A stretch of 16,762 bases of DNA, taken from assembly GCA_946481585.1 (NCBI GenBank), contig CAMLOF010000031.1, positions 1-16,762 of the forward strand, written 5' to 3'. The notes beneath the pieces are model-generated. The model was not told the origin of the DNA. It did not search any database and was given only the letters and a program-made list of their open reading frames with translations. Of this stretch, positions 1-6,389 are shown piece by piece. How positions within the stretch are numbered: the stretch's first letter is position 1; the number at the start of each line of letters is the position of its first letter. This stretch comes from an uncultured Macromonas sp. Its GTDB lineage: Bacteria > Pseudomonadota > Gammaproteobacteria > Burkholderiales > Burkholderiaceae. A program made the translations under genes and the position numbers.

Positions 1-96
1 GAAGAAAGCACGGCGGCCGCCGAAAGCCTCAAACTGCAGGCGGCCCGCCTGATTCAGGTGGTTGGCGTGTTCAAGCTGTCAGACCGAGCCGCTTGA
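1..96 (+). CDS. Methyl-accepting chemotaxis protein, C-terminal end (partial)
   Basis: The first 93 bases read in frame 1 as a 31-residue tail ending in a TGA at 94-96. The tail contains [17 protein letters not shown] followed by GVFKL, the usual end of the cytoplasmic signalling domain of betaproteobacterial chemoreceptors (helix rich in A, E, S, L, then V-x-V-F-x-L). The rest of the gene lies upstream of the window, so ligand and membrane topology cannot be judged. There is no obvious CheR-tethering pentapeptide (NWETF type) at the C-terminus, which ends SDRAA. Its 3' end overlaps the convergent sigma54 activator gene by 26 bp. Position beside a p-cresol operon makes an aromatic chemoreceptor possible, but that is only inference from location. 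Confidence 0.85.
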   Translation, partial: EESTAAAESLKLQAARLIQVVGVFKLSDRAA

Positions 97-1861
97 GGCG
101 ATACGCCAACTGCGCGCGCGTCAAGCCGAGCTGGCGTGCGGCAGCGGCCACGTTGTAGCGGGCCGACACAAGCGCGTTGCGATAGCGTTGCGCTTCACGC
201 TGATCGGTTTTCTCTGACCTTGAGGTTGACGCCTGGCGCCCCAACGCAGCGCTACCAGCAGTGGTATGCAGAGGCGCAGGCATGGCGGGCTCGGTCAAAT
301 GGCCGTTGTCACCCAAACCCAGCGGCGGGCGTTGCAGGACTTCACCGTTGCGGAACAGGTGGTGCACGTCTATGGGCTCGTCAGGGCCGGTCATGATGAC
401 ACCCCGCTCGACCAGGTTCTGCAGCTCGCGGATATTTCCGGGAAAGTCGTACTGCAGCAGCGCCTGCACCGCTCGTGGCGTGAACCCTGGCACCACGCGC
501 TGATGCAGCGCGCAATAGCGGCGCAGGAATGCCTCCATCAACTGCGGAATGTCGTCCCGCCGGTCCTTGAGCGGCGGCAAGTTGATGGGAAACACGTTCA
601 ACCGGAAGAAAAGGTCTTCACGGAAGCGGCCAGCGTCCACCTCGTCACGCAGGTTGACGTTGCTGGCCGCCACCACCCGCACGTTCACCGGTATCTCACG
701 CACACCGCCAACCCGCTCAATGCGGCGTTCTTGCAGCGCCCTCAGCAACTTGCCTTGCGCCACAAAAGACAGCGAGGCGATTTCGTCCAGAAACAATGTG
801 CCGCCATTGGCACGCTCAAAGCGACCAGGGCGCGACGTGGTGGCGCCGGTGAAGGCGCCCCGCTCCACCCCAAACAGTTCGGACTCGATCAAGGTGTCAG
901 GAATGGCGGCACAGTTCAAGGCCACAAATGGCTGATCAGCCCTGGGGCTGATGCGGTGCAGGGTTTGCGCAAACAACTCTTTGCCGACACCCGACGGGCC
1001 CGTGAACAGCACCGTGGCCTGCGTCGGGGCAACGCGTTCGATCAGGTGCCGCGCGGCACTGAAGCTGGCCGAGATGCCGATCAACTCCCCCGCGCCGGGC
1101 GGTGCAACCTCGTCCATTGACGGACGCCCGACAGGAGACACCACAGGCAATAGGTCGAGCTTTCGAGGCGACGGCCGCATGGCTGGCACGAAATAGTGCT
1201 GGTCCAACTCAGGGTCGCCCCACTGGTCGGCAGGCCTGCCAATGATTCGGCAAGTCTCCGCACCCGCAGCCCGGCAAGCCACTTCCCTAAAAATGATCAG
1301 CTTGCCCATGAAGGCGCTGGCGTAACCGCTGGCGTAGCCAATCTGCAACCAGCACACCGGCTCCGAGCCTATGCCGAAGACAGCAATGTGTTCGTCCGCC
1401 TCGCTGGAGTCATGCCACAGGTACTCGGCATAGAAATCGCCGCGCGCGATATCGAACTCGAACGCAATGGTCTCGGGGCGAACAAAGCCTTCCAGCTTGT
1501 GCATGCGCGGGCCCGCATCGAACGCATTGGCAGGGTCGCTGTCAGGCCACATGCGTCGCACCAGCTCAGCATCCCTGGCGCCCGAGGTGTAACCCACGCG
1601 AGTCAGCAAAGAACGCGTAACGTCCTGGCCGAACTTCACGATCAACTCCTGGCGAAGCGCGCCGTACGTGGCCGCGCGCCACAGAAGCATGCGCTGGTCG
1701 TTCAGCCAGATGCGTCCATCGCCCGGCGAAAACGCAAGCGCCTCCGTCAGCTCCCGCACGGTTGGGGACGCACCTTCGTCTATGTCGGCACTGGTGCGAA
1801 CCTGAGCAGCACCGTGCTGCAGTTCAGCCAGTGAGAGTCGCAGGGATGGATGTGTTTTCAT
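71..1861 (-). CDS. Sigma54-dependent DmpR/XylR-family activator of the p-cresol operon
   Basis: A 596-residue one-component activator with the full XylR/DmpR layout: XylR_N sensor (about 45-145), V4R zinc domain (about 146-208), AAA+ domain (about 260-495) and Fis-type helix-turn-helix (about 568-593). Walker A is GPSGVGKE (288-295), the sigma54-contact loop GAFTGA is at 335-340 and Walker B ends FLDE (357-360). Aligned by hand to MopR/DmpR, the zinc ligands C155, E178, C181 and C189 fall on C170, E193, C196 and C204, and the phenol-pocket H106 and W134 fall on H121 and W149. It should therefore bind a phenolic effector directly and drive the divergent pch promoter. The ATG at 1861 was preferred over an adjacent TTG at 1864; neither has a good Shine-Dalgarno. 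The inducer (p-cresol or a related phenol) is inferred from context. Confidence 0.93.
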   Translation of the reverse strand: MKTHPSLRLSLAELQHGAAQVRTSADIDEGASPTVRELTEALAFSPGDGRIWLNDQRMLLWRAATYGALRQELIVKFGQDVTRSLLTRVGYTSGARDAELVRRMWPDSDPANAFDAGPRMHKLEGFVRPETIAFEFDIARGDFYAEYLWHDSSEADEHIAVFGIGSEPVCWLQIGYASGYASAFMGKLIIFREVACRAAGAETCRIIGRPADQWGDPELDQHYFVPAMRPSPRKLDLLPVVSPVGRPSMDEVAPPGAGELIGISASFSAARHLIERVAPTQATVLFTGPSGVGKELFAQTLHRISPRADQPFVALNCAAIPDTLIESELFGVERGAFTGATTSRPGRFERANGGTLFLDEIASLSFVAQGKLLRALQERRIERVGGVREIPVNVRVVAASNVNLRDEVDAGRFREDLFFRLNVFPINLPPLKDRRDDIPQLMEAFLRRYCALHQRVVPGFTPRAVQALLQYDFPGNIRELQNLVERGVIMTGPDEPIDVHHLFRNGEVLQRPPLGLGDNGHLTEPAMPAPLHTTAGSAALGRQASTSRSEKTDQREAQRYRNALVSARYNVAAAARQLGLTRAQLAYRLKRLGLTA

Positions 1862-1889
1862 CAATTCAAAGGGGCTTTTGATGAATTTT

Positions 1890-1912
1890 AGTTGATCAAC
1901 TATTGATCAACT
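1890..1912. promoter_or_regulatory. Tandem TTGATCAA activator-binding sites (UAS)
   Basis: Two identical TTGATCAA palindromes occupy 1892-1899 and 1903-1910, offset by 11 bp, about one helical turn. The first extends to a perfect 12-bp palindrome (1890-1901). Together they read TTGATCAACTATTGATCAA, close to the TTGATCAATTGATCAA element bound by XylR and DmpR. They lie about 85-100 bp upstream of the -24 element of the pchA promoter and 30-50 bp upstream of the activator's own start codon. This placement suits both looping activation of pchA and autoregulation of the activator. Confidence 0.8.
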
Positions 1913-1992
1913 CATCGATGATGAATTCGGTGAAAACCCGGCCGTACGCCTGCAAGCCTTTGAGAGGATTGAAGTTTTTTTTGACAGAAAGA

Positions 1993-2008
1993 TGGCACGG
2001 CGGTTGCG
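1993..2008 (+). promoter_or_regulatory. Sigma54 (-24/-12) promoter of pchACXF
   Basis: TGGCACG (1993-1999), four bases, then TTGCG (2004-2008) matches the RpoN consensus TGGCACG-N4-TTGCW at all positions but the last. The invariant GG (1994-1995) and GC (2006-2007) are exactly 10 bp apart, as required. Transcription would start near 2018-2019, giving a leader of about 56 nt before pchA. An 8-base T tract (1975-1982) lies just upstream. The TTGACA at 1981-1986 has no matching -10 and is probably chance. Confidence 0.88.
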
Positions 2009-2040
2009 CAAGCGTGACAGTCCGCCGTTGGCCAAAAGGG

Positions 2041-2065
2041 CCGAGGGCGTGCTTCCAATCCTCGG
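2041..2065 (+). promoter_or_regulatory. Possible leader hairpin touching the pchA ribosome-binding site
   Basis: CCGAGG (2041-2046) is the exact reverse complement of CCTCGG (2060-2065), with a 13-nt loop. The right arm covers the first two bases of the pchA Shine-Dalgarno GGAG (2064-2067). In mRNA the stem could limit ribosome access. Six base pairs with a long loop is marginal, so a role is only a possibility. Confidence 0.25.
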
Positions 2066-2074
2066 AGATAACCC

Positions 2075-3526
2075 ATGCACTCGATCAACTTGCTCATCAA
2101 TGGTGAGCCGGTGGCTGCCTCACAAGGCGCCACGTTCACCCGCCGCAACCCGCTGGACGGCAGCGTGGCGACCACCGCACCAGCGGCCACCGTTGCCGAC
2201 GCCGTTGCCGCCGCAGACGCCGCCAGCCAGGCCTTTGCCGCCTGGGCTGCCATGGGGCCAGCAGAAAGGCGCGGCCTCTTGCTCAAGGCCGCGCAGGCGC
2301 TGGAAGCCAAGGTGGCCGAATTCACCGAAGCCATGGCCCAGGAAACTGGTGCCTCGGCCATCTGGGCGGGCTTCAACGTTCACCTTGCCGCAGGCATGCT
2401 GCAAGAGGCCGCCGCCCTCACCACCCAGATCGCGGGCGAAGTGATTCCATCCAACATTCCAGGCAGCCTGGCCATGGCGGTGCGCCAGCCAGCGGGCGTG
2501 GTTCTGGGCATTGCGCCGTGGAACGCACCTGTCATCCTGGGCGTGCGCGCCATCTCCACCGCCCTGGCTTGCGGCAATACGGTCATTCTCAAGGGCTCTG
2601 AGCTGTGCCCACGCACACACAGCCTCATCGTTGAAGCCTTGCAGGAAGCAGGCCTGCCGCGCGGCGTGGTCAACTACATCACCAACGCACCGGCCGATGC
2701 AGGCGCAGTGGTCGAGGCCATCGTGGCGCACCCGGCCGTCCGTCGCATCAACTTCACGGGCTCCACCAAGGTTGGCCGAATCATTGCGCAGACCTGCGCC
2801 AAATACCTCAAGCCAGTGGTGCTGGAACTCGGCGGCAAGGCACCGCTGGTGATTCTGGACGACGCCGACCTGGACGCCGCCGTCAACGGCGCTGCCTTCG
2901 GTGCCTTCATGAACTCGGGTCAGATCTGCATGTCCACCGAACGCATCATCGTGGACGACAAGATCGCCGATGACTTCGTGGCCCGCCTGGCGGCCAAGGC
3001 CAGCAAGCTGCCGCTGGGTGACCCACGCCAAGGCCCGGTGGTGCTGGGTTCGGTGGTGGACATGGCCACCGTGCAGCGCTGCAACGAGCTTATCGAAGAC
3101 GCGCTCAACAAAGGCGCGAAGCTCGTGTGTGGCGGCAAGGCCGACAACACCCTCATGCCTGCCACGCTGCTGGACCACGTCACCCCAGACATGCGCATCT
3201 ACAGCGAGGAGTCCTTTGCCCCCGTCAAGGGCATCGTGCGCGTGTCTGGCGTGGAGGCGGCCATCGCCTGCGCCAACGACAACGAATACGGCCTGGCCGC
3301 AGCAGTGTTTGGTCGTGATACGGCACGGGCTTATGAAGTCGCCAAACGGATCGAATCAGGCATCTGCCACGTGAACGGCCCCACCGTGCACGACGAAGCC
3401 CAGATGCCCTTCGGCGGCGTGAAGAACTCGGGCTACGGGCGCTTCGGGGGCAAGGCCGGGATCGACGCCTTCACCGAGTTGCGCTGGATCACCGTCCAGA
3501 CCACACCCCGCCACTATCCGTTCTGA
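2075..3526 (+). CDS. pchA: 4-hydroxybenzaldehyde dehydrogenase (aldehyde dehydrogenase family)
   Basis: A 483-residue NAD(P)-dependent aldehyde dehydrogenase of normal length. Visible motifs: the oxyanion asparagine in IAPWNAPV (N150), the Rossmann GSTKVG (229-234), the general-base glutamate in LELGGK (E251), the catalytic cysteine in NSGQIC (C285) and EESFAP (378-383). It would oxidise 4-hydroxybenzaldehyde, made by p-cresol methylhydroxylase, to 4-hydroxybenzoate in the cytoplasm. Substrate assignment rests on context: it is followed by pchC, pchX and pchF in the order known from Pseudomonas putida p-cresol plasmids. Without that context it would be called vanillin/salicylaldehyde/benzaldehyde dehydrogenase-like. 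The ATG at 2075 has GGAG at 2064-2067, and a sigma54 promoter lies about 70 bp upstream. It is the first gene of the operon, 21 bp before pchC. Confidence 0.93.
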   Translation: MHSINLLINGEPVAASQGATFTRRNPLDGSVATTAPAATVADAVAAADAASQAFAAWAAMGPAERRGLLLKAAQALEAKVAEFTEAMAQETGASAIWAGFNVHLAAGMLQEAAALTTQIAGEVIPSNIPGSLAMAVRQPAGVVLGIAPWNAPVILGVRAISTALACGNTVILKGSELCPRTHSLIVEALQEAGLPRGVVNYITNAPADAGAVVEAIVAHPAVRRINFTGSTKVGRIIAQTCAKYLKPVVLELGGKAPLVILDDADLDAAVNGAAFGAFMNSGQICMSTERIIVDDKIADDFVARLAAKASKLPLGDPRQGPVVLGSVVDMATVQRCNELIEDALNKGAKLVCGGKADNTLMPATLLDHVTPDMRIYSEESFAPVKGIVRVSGVEAAIACANDNEYGLAAAVFGRDTARAYEVAKRIESGICHVNGPTVHDEAQMPFGGVKNSGYGRFGGKAGIDAFTELRWITVQTTPRHYPF

Positions 3527-3547
3527 CCCCACCAAGGAATCATCGAT

Positions 3548-3862
3548 ATGAAATCCGTTCGCGCCGCCTACGGGCTGGCCGTTGCAGCAGCCACGCTGGC
3601 CAGCATGGCCACCACCGCCAACGCAGAAACCCTGCCCACCAAGGGCGCGCAGTACTACCAGAAGGTGTGCGCCAAGTGCCACGAAGCGGGCATTGGCCCG
3701 CTGCTGCTGGGCCGCGGCCTGCCGCCCGAAACGTTCATCTATTTCGCCCGCCATGGAAGCGGCCCGATGCCCGCCTTCCGCACGACCGACATCGACGACG
3801 CCACGCTCAAAGAGCTGGCGGTCTACCTGTCCAACAGCAGCGCCCCCGCCGGTGCAAAGTGA
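3548..3862 (+). CDS. pchC: p-Cresol methylhydroxylase, cytochrome c subunit
   Basis: A 104-residue precursor. Residues 1-26 form a Sec-type signal peptide (basic MKSVR, hydrophobic core, cleavage after ANA), leaving a mature protein of about 78 residues, the size expected of the small PCMH cytochrome. One haem c site is present, CAKCH (C41, C44, H45), and M74 in GPMPAF is the likely axial methionine. It accepts electrons from FAD in PchF during hydroxylation of p-cresol and passes them to a periplasmic carrier such as azurin or another cytochrome. AAGGA at 3534-3538 supports the ATG at 3548. It lies between pchA and pchX in one transcription unit. Its periplasmic destination matters because PchF has no signal peptide of its own. 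Confidence 0.92.
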   Translation: MKSVRAAYGLAVAAATLASMATTANAETLPTKGAQYYQKVCAKCHEAGIGPLLLGRGLPPETFIYFARHGSGPMPAFRTTDIDDATLKELAVYLSNSSAPAGAK

Positions 3863-3873
3863 AGGAGAACACC

Positions 3874-4401
3874 ATGTCCACTGATCGCCGAGAAGTGCTC
3901 AAAGGCCTGGTGGCCGCAGGTCTGCTGGTATCCAGCACCTCGTGGGCCAAATCGTTGTGGCAAACCAGCGACGACGCTGCTGACAACCAGGAGGCGGCGC
4001 TCGCAGTCTCAACATTGGTTAGCGGCTCGGCCCTGGACCGGGCATTCCTTGAAGGTGTGCACGACGCCTTGCGCCCCGCATCAGCCACGGTCGCGTCCAC
4101 GCAAGCGCTGACGGGCCTGGGCGCCGAGACATTCGGCCGCCTGAACTCGCACCTGCAAGACACGGACCCAAGCCTTTTGATTGCACTGCTGGACGACGCA
4201 TCTGCCGTGCTGGTGCTGGACCTGATCCGCTCCGCAGGCGCAAAGGTTCTGTCGGTCCAACACCACCACCTCGCTGCCGGAGCGCAAGGCGAAGCCGAAG
4301 CGCGCGCGCTGGGCCTGGCACTGGCGGCTGGCGCCAGCGCCCACACCACTGAACAGAAGGCAGGCACACAAGCTTATGTGTCCCTGCGTTGCGTGATCTG
4401 A
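3874..4401 (+). CDS. pchX: PchX-like protein with twin-arginine-type leader, function unknown
   Basis: A 175-residue protein between pchC and pchF, the position of the uncharacterised pchX in P. putida p-cresol operons; the name is given on position. The N-terminus DRREVLKG (residues 4-11), a hydrophobic run to about residue 19 and a possible cleavage site after SWA (residue 25) form a twin-arginine-type leader (RR at 5-6, L9, K10). The remainder is alanine/leucine-rich and probably helical. It has no cofactor motif or conserved cysteine that I recognise, and only one cysteine, near the C-terminus. The start at 3874 is supported by AAGGAG at 3862-3867, which touches the pchC stop codon. The pchF start is 16 bp after its stop, so production is probably matched to PchF. 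A role as export or assembly partner of PchF is inference. Confidence 0.8.
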   Translation: MSTDRREVLKGLVAAGLLVSSTSWAKSLWQTSDDAADNQEAALAVSTLVSGSALDRAFLEGVHDALRPASATVASTQALTGLGAETFGRLNSHLQDTDPSLLIALLDDASAVLVLDLIRSAGAKVLSVQHHHLAAGAQGEAEARALGLALAAGASAHTTEQKAGTQAYVSLRCVI

Positions 4402-4417
4402 ACAGGAACTCCCAACC

Positions 4418-5971
4418 ATGAAGAAAAGCAAATACCTCGCCCTGCCCAAGGGTGTCAGCGAAAACAGGTTCGACGCGGCCATCGCCAAGTTCAAGGCAGC
4501 CCTTGGTGCAGACCAGGTTCAGACTTCCGAAGAACACCTGCGCCCCTACACCAAGGTCATGATGGCCGTTGATGCAGCCAAGCACACCCCTTCCGCCGTG
4601 GTGATGGCAACCACGGTTGAGCAGGTGCAAGCTGTCGTCAAGATCTGCAACGAGTACAAGATCCCCGTCTGGACCATCTCCACGGGTCGCAACTTTGGTT
4701 ACGGTTCCGCTGCACCAGTCGAACGCGGCCAGATCGTGCTGGACCTTCGCAAGATGAACAAGATCCTGCACGTCGACCCCGACCTGTGCACCGCGCTGGT
4801 TGAACCCGGCGTGACCTACCAGCAGCTCTACGACTACCTGGAAGAAAACAAGCTGCCGCTGATGCTGTCTTTCTCAGCCCCATCCACCCTGGCCGGGCCG
4901 GTTGGCAACACCATGGACCGCGGCGTGGGCTATACGCCCTATGGCGAACACTTCCTGATGCAGTGCGGCATGGAAGTGGTGCTGGCCAACGGCGACGTGC
5001 TCCGCACCGGCATGGGCGGCGTCAAAGGCGACAAGGCCTGGCAAGTCTTCAAGTGGGGCTATGGGCCCACGCTGGACGGCATGTTCACCCAATCCAACTA
5101 CGGCATCTGCACAAAAATGGGCTTCTGGCTCATGCCCAAGCCGCCGGTCATCAAACCCTTTGAAATCCAGTTCGAGGAAGAGTCCGACATCAGCGAGATC
5201 GTCGAACTTCTGCGCCCGCTTCGCATTGCCAACATCATCCCCAACGCGGTGGTGATTGCGGGTGTGCTCTGGGAAGCCTCCACGTGCAACACCCGCCGGT
5301 CCGACTACATCAAAGAACCCGGCGCCACGCCCGACGCCATCCTCAAACAGATCCAGAAGGACAAGCACCTGGGCGCGTGGAACGTCTACGCTGCGCTCTA
5401 CGGCTCCCCGGAGCAAGTCGAGGTGAACTGGAAGATAGTCACCGAAACCCTGCGCAAGGCGGGCAAAGGCAAAGTCATCACGCAGGAACAGGCAGGCGAC
5501 ACGCAACCGTTCAAGTACCGCTCGCAGTTGATGTCGGGAATTCCGAACCTGCAGGAATTCGGGCTCTACAACTGGCGCGGAGGCGGCGGCTCCATGTGGT
5601 TCGCCCCCGTGAGCCAGGCCCGCGGCAGCGAATGCGAAAAGCAGATGCGCCTGGCCAAACATATCCTCAACAAACACGGGTTCGACTACGTGGGGGAATT
5701 CATCGTCGGCTGGCGCGACATGCACCACGTGATCGACGTGCTGTATGACCGCACCAGCGAAGAAGAAACCCAGCGTGCCAACACCTGCTTTGCAGAACTC
5801 CTAGATGAGTTCGAAAAAGAGGGCTACGCCGTGTACCGCGTCAACACCGCGTTCCAGGAGCGCGTCGCCAAGAGCTACGGGCCTGTCAAGCGGGACGTCG
5901 AGCGCAAGATCAAGCGCGCGCTGGACCCCAACGGCATTCTCGCTCCAGGGAAATCCGGTATTCGCATCTGA
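4418..5971 (+). CDS. pchF: p-Cresol methylhydroxylase, FAD flavoprotein subunit
   Basis: A 517-residue flavoenzyme of the vanillyl-alcohol oxidase/PCMH family: N-terminal FAD-binding (PP-loop) domain including ISTGRNFGYGSAAP (87-100) and a C-terminal cap/substrate domain. Residues known from the P. putida enzyme fall at the same numbers here: Y384 (covalent 8-alpha-O-tyrosyl FAD link, in EFGLYNWRG), Y95, E380, E427, H436, Y473 and R474. It dehydrogenates p-cresol to a quinone methide, hydrates it to 4-hydroxybenzyl alcohol and oxidises that to 4-hydroxybenzaldehyde, passing electrons to PchC. There is no signal peptide, although its partner PchC has one. AGGA at 4404-4407 supports the start. 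It is the last gene of the operon. 4-ethylphenol or eugenol hydroxylase activity cannot be excluded, but the synteny favours p-cresol. Confidence 0.95.
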   Translation: MKKSKYLALPKGVSENRFDAAIAKFKAALGADQVQTSEEHLRPYTKVMMAVDAAKHTPSAVVMATTVEQVQAVVKICNEYKIPVWTISTGRNFGYGSAAPVERGQIVLDLRKMNKILHVDPDLCTALVEPGVTYQQLYDYLEENKLPLMLSFSAPSTLAGPVGNTMDRGVGYTPYGEHFLMQCGMEVVLANGDVLRTGMGGVKGDKAWQVFKWGYGPTLDGMFTQSNYGICTKMGFWLMPKPPVIKPFEIQFEEESDISEIVELLRPLRIANIIPNAVVIAGVLWEASTCNTRRSDYIKEPGATPDAILKQIQKDKHLGAWNVYAALYGSPEQVEVNWKIVTETLRKAGKGKVITQEQAGDTQPFKYRSQLMSGIPNLQEFGLYNWRGGGGSMWFAPVSQARGSECEKQMRLAKHILNKHGFDYVGEFIVGWRDMHHVIDVLYDRTSEEETQRANTCFAELLDEFEKEGYAVYRVNTAFQERVAKSYGPVKRDVERKIKRALDPNGILAPGKSGIRI

Positions 5972-5995
5972 TACCGCATCGACCAGAGTCGGCAG

Positions 5996-6229
5996 TCACC
6001 TTGGCTGTACGCCTAAACCAGAACCACGGCCCAAGCGGCCGTGGGCCTGCCTGCTGCGCTGTTGCATCGACACCAGAGCAGCGGCGACCAGCAACAGCGG
6101 GCCGCACCACAACCCTGCATCGAGGCTTCCCACGCTGTCAGCAATCCAGGCGGTCAGCAAAGGCCCCACAGACTGCCCCAGCGAAAACGCCGTAGTCAAA
6201 GCACCCAACGCGCCAGAGATACGGCGGCG
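5996..6229 (-). pseudogene. Remnant of a major facilitator (YbfB/YjiJ-like) transporter C-terminus
   Basis: Reading the minus strand from 6229 to the stop at 5996-5998 gives 77 residues that include LGALTTAFSLGQSVGP, LLTAWIADSVGSLDAG and then a hydrophobic helix LLLVAAALVSM. This resembles the last two membrane segments of YbfB/YjiJ-type MFS transporters (typically T-A-x-x-x-G-Q-x-x-G-P-L, then G-S-L-D-A-G). A stop codon (6230-6232, minus) immediately precedes the fragment, and I see no transporter-like sequence further upstream, so the first ten or so helices are missing. There is no credible start codon or ribosome-binding site. It looks like debris from a deletion or insertion at the edge of the p-cresol operon. 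The identification is from memory of the family. Confidence 0.55.
6024..6044. repeat. Perfect 8-bp inverted repeat (hairpin) downstream of pchF
   Basis: CCACGGCC (6024-6031) and GGCCGTGG (6037-6044) form an 8-bp perfect stem with a 5-nt loop, 52 bp after the pchF stop codon. There is no T tract on the plus strand, so a classical intrinsic terminator for pchACXF is not shown; it may be a 3'-end stabiliser. On the minus strand it is followed by the partly T-rich TTCTGGTTTA. It lies inside the transporter remnant, where it codes for part of a glycine/arginine-rich tail. Confidence 0.4.
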
Positions 6230-6377
6230 TCACCTGCTTCCCAACAGCTCCATTTCCACCCCGTGTGTGTGGTCTATCACGGTTCGTTGACTCCAGAACC
6301 GGCAGATGACAGACTTATCAAAATACTTTCATCCAATAGGAAGCGGGTGCCACAAGGGCCGATCAAGCCCCCCGCAC

Positions 6378-6383
6378 AGGGAG
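6378..6383 (+). promoter_or_regulatory. Shine-Dalgarno that decides the kinase start
   Basis: AGGGAG at 6378-6383 sits 6 nt before a TTG at 6390 and 12 nt before a GTG at 6396, both in frame with the kinase. No comparable site precedes the ATG at 6306. TTG at 6390 is therefore the best start on sequence evidence. Confidence 0.6.
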
Positions 6384-6389
6384 ATCGAA

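Larger units (their letters stand above)
5972..6389. other. Intergenic junction between the p-cresol operon and the signalling cluster
   Basis: This 418-bp stretch has no intact gene. It contains the transporter remnant (5996-6229), the hairpin (6024-6044), an AT-richer patch at about 6306-6345 that could hold a promoter for the downstream kinase, and the kinase Shine-Dalgarno (6378-6383). An ATG at 6306 opens a 28-codon in-frame extension of the kinase, but only 3 of its first 12 codons end in G or C, unlike the surrounding genes. I see no clear -35/-10 pair. Confidence 0.5.

Noticed and set aside
1981..1986. TTGACA as a sigma70 -35 box upstream of pchA
   Set aside because: No -10-like hexamer is found at 16-18 bp spacing; the overlapping sigma54 promoter explains the region better.
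6306..6389. 28-residue extension of the histidine kinase from an ATG at 6306
   Set aside because: It has no good ribosome-binding site, codon third positions are unlike the genes around it, and a strong AGGGAG precedes TTG at 6390. It remains possible.
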